This document shows, piece by piece, positions 1-4,765 of a stretch of DNA of 9,245 nucleotides. The notes under the pieces are model-generated. The model worked only from the letters and a program-made list of their open reading frames with translations. It searched no databases and was not told where the DNA came from. Source of the stretch: Pseudomonadota bacterium (GTDB taxonomy: Bacteria > Pseudomonadota > Alphaproteobacteria > Sphingomonadales > Sphingomonadaceae); assembly GCA_023433445.1 (NCBI GenBank), contig JAEZCS010000113.1, positions 1-9,245 of the forward strand, written 5' to 3'. The translations under genes and the position numbers were made by a program. How positions within the stretch are numbered: the stretch's first letter is position 1; each line of letters begins with the position of its first letter.

Positions 1-445
1 CTTGTTCTTTTTCATGTTGTTGCAGCCCGTTGCGGGAGCGCTTTCCGACCGTATCGGACGGAAACCGCTTATGATCGGCTTTGGCATCCTCGGGCTGATA
101 TTCACCTATCCGATCTTCGCCACGCTCGCCGTGACGCGCAACCCGCTCGTCGCTGGCTTGCTGGTCATGGCTGGCCTGATCATCGTCACGGGCTACACCT
201 CGATCAACGCAGTGGTGAAGGCAGAGCTTTTTCCCGCTCATATCCGAGCGCTTGGCGTAGCTCTGCCATATGCGCTGGCCAATACTGTGTTCGGCGGCAC
301 GGCCGAGTTCGTTGCGCTCTATTTCAAGCAGATCGGCATTGAGGAGGCATTCTACATTTATGTCACCGCGATGATCGCCATCTCACTCATCATCTACATC
401 AGAATGCCCGACACCAAGCATAACAGCCGTATCCTTGAGGATTGA
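1..445 (+). CDS. MFS transporter of the metabolite:H+ symporter family, KgtP-like, C-terminal part only
   Basis: The start of this gene lies left of the window; the TTG at 2-4 is an internal Leu codon, not a start. About 147 residues remain, enough for the last four membrane helices. Seen: the loop 8-9 MFS motif GALSDRIGRKP (visible residues 12-22), the stretch KAELFPAHIRALGV (73-86), and FGGTAEFVAL (98-107) between hydrophobic segments at about 23-41, 48-70, 85-108 and 113-134. These stretches match, from memory, the C-terminal end of E. coli KgtP, the 2-oxoglutarate/H+ symporter of the inner membrane. The family call is strong. The substrate is inferred: a dicarboxylate such as 2-oxoglutarate is plausible, but related members carry shikimate, citrate or proline/betaine. 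The gene ends in TGA and shows no clear U-rich terminator. Lying near the ntr genes, a 2-oxoglutarate carrier would be interesting, but the gene is on the other strand and separated by mazG. Confidence 0.85.
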   Translation, partial: LFFFMLLQPVAGALSDRIGRKPLMIGFGILGLIFTYPIFATLAVTRNPLVAGLLVMAGLIIVTGYTSINAVVKAELFPAHIRALGVALPYALANTVFGGTAEFVALYFKQIGIEEAFYIYVTAMIAISLIIYIRMPDTKHNSRILED

Positions 446-563
446 GCGATGCGGCGAACCAACATTTAACATAATATATATTATCGCATCAATGCTACAG
501 GATAGGCACGCCCTCGTAAAATCGCTATCCTCTCGCTAATTCCTTCTCGAATTCAGGAAAATC
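446..563. promoter_or_regulatory. AT-rich intergenic region with nested inverted repeats upstream of mazG
   Basis: This gap of 118 bp separates the transporter stop from mazG. It holds a perfect 14-bp AT palindrome (471-484, ATAATATATATTAT). That palindrome is enclosed by a 6-bp inverted repeat, GATGCG (448-453) and CGCATC (485-490). A second inverted repeat follows, AGGATAG (499-505) and CTATCCT (525-531), with a 19-nt loop. No U-run follows either structure, so a standard intrinsic terminator is not supported. The region must contain the mazG promoter unless mazG is read through from the transporter. A weak sigma-70-like pair, TTGAGC (442-447) with TTTAAC (465-470) at 17-bp spacing, is possible but not convincing. 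Operator, promoter or protein-binding site are all open. Confidence 0.35.
555..558 (+). promoter_or_regulatory. Ribosome binding site of mazG
   Basis: AGGA lies 5 nt before the ATG at 564 and supports that start over the later in-frame ATGs at codons 13 and 19. Confidence 0.6.
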
Positions 564-1352
564 ATGTCATCCCAAAGCAAAGCGAGCCCCGCCAACATCA
601 TGCCGCTCGCGAACGTCATGGCACAACTCCGCGATCCCGAAACAGGTTGTCCTTGGGATATTGAGCAAGACTTCTCCAGCATCGCACCCTACACCATTGA
701 AGAAGCCTACGAAGTCGCCGACGCAATTGAACGCAATGACATGTCCGCTCTCTGCGACGAGCTCGGCGACCTTCTGCTCCAAGTCGTCTTCCACAGTCGA
801 ATGGCCGAACAAGCGGGCCATTTCACGCTTCAGGACGTCATCGACGGCGTCACCGAAAAAATGATCCGGCGCCACCCCCACATCTTTGGCGAAGGCGCCG
901 ATCGGGAGCACGGCCATGCCCAATGGGAAGCAATCAAGGCCGCGGAACGCGCAGCGAAGGAGGTTGACGGCAGCGCCATCGCCGGAGTCGCGAAAGCGCT
1001 TCCTGCGCTCTTACGCGCCGAAAAGCTGCAAAAGCGCGCCGCCCAGACCGGCTTCGATTGGCCGGATACAAGCGGCGTCATCGCGAAGATCGAGGAAGAA
1101 CTGCAGGAGGTCCACGACGCTCGCTCACCGCAGGAGCATCATGAGGAAGTCGGCGATCTCCTGTTCGCAGTCGTGAACCTCGCGCGGCACTTGAAGGTCG
1201 ATGCCGAGGCGGCTTTGCGCGATGCCAATGCGAAGTTCGAAACCCGCTTCCGTACCATGGAGAAATCGGCCGGCGATCGCTTTCAAGGGCTCAATCTAGA
1301 AGCGAAGGAAGCCCTGTGGCAGCAAGCCAAACGAGAATTGGCCAACCAATAG
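564..1352 (+). CDS. mazG: Nucleoside triphosphate pyrophosphohydrolase MazG
   Basis: MazG hydrolyses (d)NTPs to NMP and pyrophosphate in the cytoplasm. In E. coli it limits (p)ppGpp-linked effects of the MazEF module and removes non-canonical nucleotides. The 262-residue length fits the usual two-domain form (E. coli about 263). The N-terminal domain has the metal-binding helices EEAYE (46-50) and DELGDLLLQVVFH (65-77), followed by RRHPHIFGE (102-110). The second domain repeats the pattern with EEELQEV (177-183) and EEVGDLLFAVVN (194-205). The acidic pairs of both halves are intact, so both pyrophosphohydrolase folds look functional. The ATG at 564 has an AGGA ribosome site. No mazEF toxin pair is visible nearby. 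The gene is transcribed toward hflX, and the two stop codons are 9 bp apart. In many Alphaproteobacteria I recall mazG running in the same direction after hflX, so this orientation is a local rearrangement or a clade feature. Confidence 0.95.
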   Translation: MSSQSKASPANIMPLANVMAQLRDPETGCPWDIEQDFSSIAPYTIEEAYEVADAIERNDMSALCDELGDLLLQVVFHSRMAEQAGHFTLQDVIDGVTEKMIRRHPHIFGEGADREHGHAQWEAIKAAERAAKEVDGSAIAGVAKALPALLRAEKLQKRAAQTGFDWPDTSGVIAKIEEELQEVHDARSPQEHHEEVGDLLFAVVNLARHLKVDAEAALRDANAKFETRFRTMEKSAGDRFQGLNLEAKEALWQQAKRELANQ

Positions 1353-1361
1353 GCCGCGAGA

Positions 1362-2693
1362 CTAAGCAGTTGATCGTTTCATGAAGCGGGCTAGCGCAGA
1401 CTCCGACAATCTCACCCTCACGATGACATCGCCGTCGACAGTTTCGCTCTCGATCACCTCGCCATGCTCGTGCAGCCAGGCGATAGCAGCACCATCGGCC
1501 ACGGGGACGCGAAGCTGATGGACGCTCGCTCCGGCAGTCAGTTGACCACTGATGCGCCGCTGCAGATCATCGACGCCTTCCCCAGTCAATGCGGACAGGA
1601 TCACGACGTCGTCGCGCCTGGCTGCGATTTCCCGCAGTTGAGCGGCCGCGTCTTCATCCAGTAGGTCGAGCTTGTTCCAGGCTTCGATGATCGGCGGGGC
1701 ATCCTCCCCTCCCTCGCCTTCGACGGCGTTCTCGCCCGCAACCCCAAGCTCACTCAACACATCGAGAACATCGTCGCGCTGAGCCTCGCTATCGGGATGC
1801 GCAATGTCGCGAACATGTATGATCAAATCGGCAGACAGCACCTCCTCCAGCGTAGCGCGGAATGCGGCGATCAGCTGGGTGGGAAGGTCGGAGACAAAAC
1901 CCACGGTGTCCGAAAGGATTGCCTTGTCCAAGCCCGGCAAGGCGATCTGACGCATCGTAGGATCGAGGGTCGCAAAAAGCAGATCTTCCGCCATGACATC
2001 TGCGCCGGTCATGCGGTTGAAAAGCGTGGACTTGCCCGCATTGGTGTAGCCGACAAGCGCGATAACCGGCCAAGGCGCACGTTGCCGCCTGGCGCGATGG
2101 AGGCTGCGCGTCCGCGTCACCTGGTCAAGTTCCCGCCGGATCTTCGCCATCCGATCGCGGATCATCCGCCGGTCGGCTTCAATCTGCGTTTCACCCGGGC
2201 CGCCCAGGAAGCCGAAGCCGCCACGCTGCCGTTCAAGGTGCGTCCAGCTTCGTACAAGCCGGCCTGCCTGATAATCGAGATGGGCAAGCTCCACCTGAAG
2301 CCGCCCTTCATTCGTCGCGGCGCGCTCGCCGAAGATTTCCAGGATCAGGCCGGTACGATCGATGACCTTGGCCTCGGTCGCCTTCTCCAGGTTGCTCTGC
2401 TGCACGGGGCTCAAGGCATTATCGACGATGACCAGCTCGGCCTCTTCTGCCCGCGCCAAGGTCGCGATTTGCTCAACCTGACCGCTGCCGAACAGCGTCG
2501 CTGGCTTGCGATCACGAACACGAAACGCCTGGGCCGCGCGCACATCGATACCGATCGCGAGCGCAAGCCCCCTCGCTTCTTCAAGCCGGGCATCGCTGTC
2601 GCGTCGCTCTATCCCATGCGTTTCGGCGCGCACGACAACGGCCCGCGCGCCGCGCGATACTTCATCCGCCGTATCTCGGTTGAAAACCGCCAT
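1362..2693 (-). CDS. hflX: GTPase HflX, ribosome-associated
   Basis: HflX is a cytoplasmic GTPase of the TRAFAC class that binds the 50S subunit. In well-studied bacteria it splits stalled or hibernating ribosomes under heat and other stress. The 443-residue protein shows the HflX N-terminal domain (about 18-150), then the glycine-rich HflX signature GGFGFLGGPGETQ (158-170) and a basic helical linker (171-205). The G domain follows with G1 GYTNAGKS (215-222), G2 FATLDPT (240-246), G3 DTVG (262-265), G4 NKLD (340-343) and G5 SAL (367-369). A C-terminal domain ends at 443. An acidic Gly/Glu-rich insert lies at about 320-333 between G3 and G4. The ATG at 2693 is the first possible start, because a TAG stands in frame only three codons upstream (TAG GCA CTC ATG). 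Its Shine-Dalgarno sequence is poor (AGG). hfq lies 65 bp upstream in the same direction, the usual hfq-hflX pairing, so co-transcription is likely. Confidence 0.97.
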   Translation of the reverse strand: MAVFNRDTADEVSRGARAVVVRAETHGIERRDSDARLEEARGLALAIGIDVRAAQAFRVRDRKPATLFGSGQVEQIATLARAEEAELVIVDNALSPVQQSNLEKATEAKVIDRTGLILEIFGERAATNEGRLQVELAHLDYQAGRLVRSWTHLERQRGGFGFLGGPGETQIEADRRMIRDRMAKIRRELDQVTRTRSLHRARRQRAPWPVIALVGYTNAGKSTLFNRMTGADVMAEDLLFATLDPTMRQIALPGLDKAILSDTVGFVSDLPTQLIAAFRATLEEVLSADLIIHVRDIAHPDSEAQRDDVLDVLSELGVAGENAVEGEGGEDAPPIIEAWNKLDLLDEDAAAQLREIAARRDDVVILSALTGEGVDDLQRRISGQLTAGASVHQLRVPVADGAAIAWLHEHGEVIESETVDGDVIVRVRLSESALARFMKRSTA

Positions 2694-2758
2694 GAGTGCC
2701 TAACGCATCAGGCGCCGGCCCGCTTCATGCGAAGCTGCGCCGTACGAACATAGATTGA
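2694..2758 (-). other. hfq-hflX intercistronic gap with a small hairpin
   Basis: The 65-bp gap contains GCTTC (2722-2726) and GAAGC (2731-2735) around a 4-nt loop, next to a GC-rich palindromic stretch near 2711-2720. No U-run follows on the minus strand, so termination here is unlikely. It may be an mRNA stability or processing element between the two messages, or nothing at all. Confidence 0.25.
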
Positions 2759-3241
2759 TCAATCGTCGCTCTCGCCTTCGCCGCTCAGGTCGAGGGCGTG
2801 GAGAGGCTGAACCGTTGAAATCGCGTGCTTGTAGACAAGCTGGACCATGCCGTCGCGTTCCAGCAGCATGCAGAACAGGTCAAACGCGGCGATCTCGCCT
2901 TGAAGCATGACGCCGTTTACCAGGAACATCGTCACCGGGCTGCCGGACTTCCGTACAGCGCTCAGGAAAATTTCCTGCAACAGCTTGGGTTTGGAATTGC
3001 CGTCGCTTGCCTTGCGGAGGTCGGTCAGGTCCATCGACTGCGCTGGCATGACGGTCGAGATGGCATGTTTGTAGACAAGCTGGGATTGCCCATCGCGCCG
3101 CAGCAGTACCGAGAAGTTGTCAAACCAGGTGATAATGCCCTGCAGCTTCACGCCCTTCACCAGGAACATGGTCACCGGAGTTTTGCTCTTGCGCAGGTTG
3201 TTCAGGAAGATGTCCTGAAGATTATTGAGTTTTTCTGCCAT
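2759..3241 (-). CDS. hfq: RNA chaperone Hfq, tandem form with two fused Sm-like domains
   Basis: Hfq is the ring-forming Sm-like protein that pairs small RNAs with mRNAs in the cytoplasm. The usual protein is about 75-100 residues with one domain and forms a hexamer; this one is 160 residues with two complete domains. Domain 1 (residues 8-66) has LQDIFLN, VKLQGIITWFDNF and the Sm2 signature YKHAISTV (57-64). Domain 2 (88-146) has LQEIFLS, VMLQGEIAAFDLF and YKHAISTV (137-144). By hand count the halves match at 41 of 59 aligned residues. A short polar linker (about 75-87) joins them, and an acidic tail GEGESDD ends the protein. Both halves keep the proximal-face Gln and Tyr-Lys-His residues. 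The second half differs at several distal and rim positions. The ATG at 3241 is preceded by AAGGCG at a suitable distance. ntrX lies 150 bp upstream and hflX 65 bp downstream. I recall, unchecked, that double-domain Hfq occurs in sphingomonads. The quaternary structure, perhaps a ring of three tandem chains, is inference. Confidence 0.96.
   Translation of the reverse strand: MAEKLNNLQDIFLNNLRKSKTPVTMFLVKGVKLQGIITWFDNFSVLLRRDGQSQLVYKHAISTVMPAQSMDLTDLRKASDGNSKPKLLQEIFLSAVRKSGSPVTMFLVNGVMLQGEIAAFDLFCMLLERDGMVQLVYKHAISTVQPLHALDLSGEGESDD
2804..3220 (-). repeat. Internal tandem duplication inside hfq (two units 240 bp apart)
   Basis: Positions 3044-3220 (domain 1) and 2804-2980 (domain 2) are the two Sm-like repeats. 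DNA similarity is still visible at an exact 240-bp (80-codon) offset. A 15-bp identical stretch lies at 2829-2843 and 3069-3083, and 19 of 20 bases match between 2919-2938 and 3159-3178. The period of 80 codons is about the length of a whole single-domain hfq gene, which fits in-frame fusion of a head-to-tail gene duplication. Confidence 0.9.
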
Positions 3242-3391
3242 GGTCTTCGCCTTGTTGGCGGGACGTTACCCGCTCTCGCACCCCTGGGCAGGGTGTCTTG
3301 CCTGCCCCCGCGCACCGGGAGCAATGCAGACGCTACCGCAATTGCGAAGGGGCGTCCATGCCTCTGATGAGCAAGCGCTGGCCCTCCTGTT
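3242..3391 (-). promoter_or_regulatory. ntrX-hfq intergenic region, probable hfq leader with possible hairpins
   Basis: This 150-bp gap is long enough for a separate hfq promoter, but I see no convincing -35/-10 pair. Several GC-rich hairpins are possible. One is GCGGG (3258-3262) with CCCGC (3269-3273), just upstream of the AAGGCG ribosome site (3248-3253). Another is CACCC (3279-3283) with GGGTG (3291-3295). A third is GGGCAG (3286-3291) with CTGCCC (3302-3307), and the last two are mutually exclusive. No U-run marks an ntrX terminator. Hfq represses its own translation in some bacteria, so a structured leader would make sense, but chance folding of GC-rich DNA is equally possible. Confidence 0.3.
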
Positions 3392-4765
3392 TCAATTATC
3401 TTTTCCGTCAGTGATGCCGAGCAGCTTCAACTTGCGATGCAATGCCGACCGCTCCATGCCGATGAACGTCGCCGTCCGGGATATGTTGCCTGAAAAGCGC
3501 CTGATCTGAATGCGCAGATATTCCCGTTCGAAACTTTCCCGCGCTTCCCGTAGGGGTGCGCCCATGATGGCCGACTGCCCCATGCCCTCGCTTGCGCCAT
3601 TGCTCGTCAGTTCGCTCGGTAGCATGTCGAGCTCGATGCGGCCGATCCGCTCGCCCGGCGCAAGGATGATGGTCCGTTCGATGACATTGCGCAGCTGACG
3701 GACATTGCCTGGCCATTCATTCGCCTGGAGGGCGGCCATGGCGTCACTGGCGATTTCGGGCGAAGGCACTCGCCGTTCGGCCGCGAAGCGCGCGAGATAA
3801 TGTTCCACCAGCGGCGGGATGTCATCCCGGCGTTCTGATAGCGGAGGTATGACCAGCGGCACGACGTTGAGACGATAAAACAGATCTTCCCGGAACCGCC
3901 GCTCTTCGATCTCCGTTGCCAATTCCCGCGCGGTTGAAGAAATCACGCGAACATCGACCTTCACCTGACGTTGCCCGCCGACCCGCGTAAAGCTCTGGTC
4001 GGTGAGAACGCGCAAAATCTTGCCCTGTGTCGTCAGGGGCATGTCCGCGATCTCGTCGAGGTATAGCGTGCCGCCATGCGCCTGCTCAAGATAACCGGGA
4101 CGCACAAGGCCGCTCGGGTCCTCGACGCCGAACAGCTCTTCTTCTACCCTATCCGGGTCCATCCGCGCCGCCGCGACGACGATGAACGGAGCGTCGGCCC
4201 TTCCGCTCCAGCTATGAAGCATCCGGGCGGCGACTTCCTTGCCCACCCCAGCGGGCCCGGAAATAAGCACCCGGCTGCCTGTACCGGCCACCCTCTTTAT
4301 CGTCGCTCGGACAGCATTGATCGCAGCCGATGTCCCGGTCAGCTCATCATCCTGCCCGAAGCGAGCGCGCAGGACCTGATTTTCACGGCGCAGTCGTTCC
4401 GTTTCCGTTGCCCGCGCCACCAGATGCAGCAGCCGATCGGCTTCAAACGGCTTCTCGATAAAGTCCGCGGCGCCCTTCCTGATCGCCGCAACAGCAGTGT
4501 CGATATTCCCATGGCCGGAAATCATGAGCACTGGGATGGTTGCGTCCCGCCGCTTGATCTCGTCGAGCAACTCGAGGCCATCCAGCGTTGACCCCTGAAG
4601 CCATACGTCCAGCAGGACGAGCGAGGGCCGTCGGGCGTCCAGCGCCTCTATCGCGCTGTCGCTATTGGCTGCCGTGCGAGTGGTGAAGCCTTCGTCCTCG
4701 AGCACACCCGCAACCAGGTCGCGGATGTCCTCTTCATCATCGACTACCAGAATATCAAGCGCCAT
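3392..4765 (-). CDS. ntrX: Nitrogen assimilation response regulator NtrX (no GAFTGA loop)
   Basis: NtrX is the DNA-binding partner of the membrane kinase NtrY. Receiver domain (1-120): acidic pocket D9/D10, phospho-acceptor D53, S83 and K105. AAA+ domain (about 143-375): Walker A GPAGVGKE (170-177), Walker B TLYLDE (233-238), the ERRFREDLFYRLN region with candidate arginine fingers (288-300) and WPGNVRQLRN (351-360). A Fis-type helix-turn-helix closes the protein (about 425-450). Where NtrC-type activators carry GAFTGA, this protein has LFGVEDPSGLVRPGYLEQAHGG in two pieces (211-232), four residues shorter and without the motif. As is known for alphaproteobacterial NtrX, it probably does not activate sigma-54 in the normal way and may act at other promoters as activator or repressor. 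The ATG at 4765 lies inside the ntrY end (11-bp overlap), and its ribosome site is weak, which suggests coupling to ntrY. Length (457) and the basic Leu-rich linker (113-135) are normal. Confidence 0.96.
   Translation of the reverse strand: MALDILVVDDEEDIRDLVAGVLEDEGFTTRTAANSDSAIEALDARRPSLVLLDVWLQGSTLDGLELLDEIKRRDATIPVLMISGHGNIDTAVAAIRKGAADFIEKPFEADRLLHLVARATETERLRRENQVLRARFGQDDELTGTSAAINAVRATIKRVAGTGSRVLISGPAGVGKEVAARMLHSWSGRADAPFIVVAAARMDPDRVEEELFGVEDPSGLVRPGYLEQAHGGTLYLDEIADMPLTTQGKILRVLTDQSFTRVGGQRQVKVDVRVISSTARELATEIEERRFREDLFYRLNVVPLVIPPLSERRDDIPPLVEHYLARFAAERRVPSPEIASDAMAALQANEWPGNVRQLRNVIERTIILAPGERIGRIELDMLPSELTSNGASEGMGQSAIMGAPLREARESFEREYLRIQIRRFSGNISRTATFIGMERSALHRKLKLLGITDGKDN

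Noticed and set aside
2..4. TTG considered as the start of the MFS gene.
   Set aside because: Only the last third of an MFS protein follows, so the codon is internal and the gene begins outside the window.
499..531. AGGATAG/CTATCCT as an intrinsic terminator of the MFS gene.
   Set aside because: The 19-nt loop is long, the stem is only 7 bp, and no U-run follows on the plus strand.
1353..1361. Bidirectional terminator between mazG and hflX.
   Set aside because: The 9-bp gap cannot hold a hairpin, and I saw no clear hairpin plus U-run in the adjoining gene ends.
1797..2753. A 318-codon open frame on the plus strand opposite hflX and across the hflX-hfq gap.
   Set aside because: The opposite strand encodes HflX with all five G motifs. 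The plus-strand product has no recognisable domain; it is a shadow frame in GC-rich coding DNA.
3225..3509. A 94-codon plus-strand frame spanning the ntrX-hfq gap.
   Set aside because: It overlaps the antisense of the ntrX C-terminus and hfq start, has no ribosome site and no recognisable domain.
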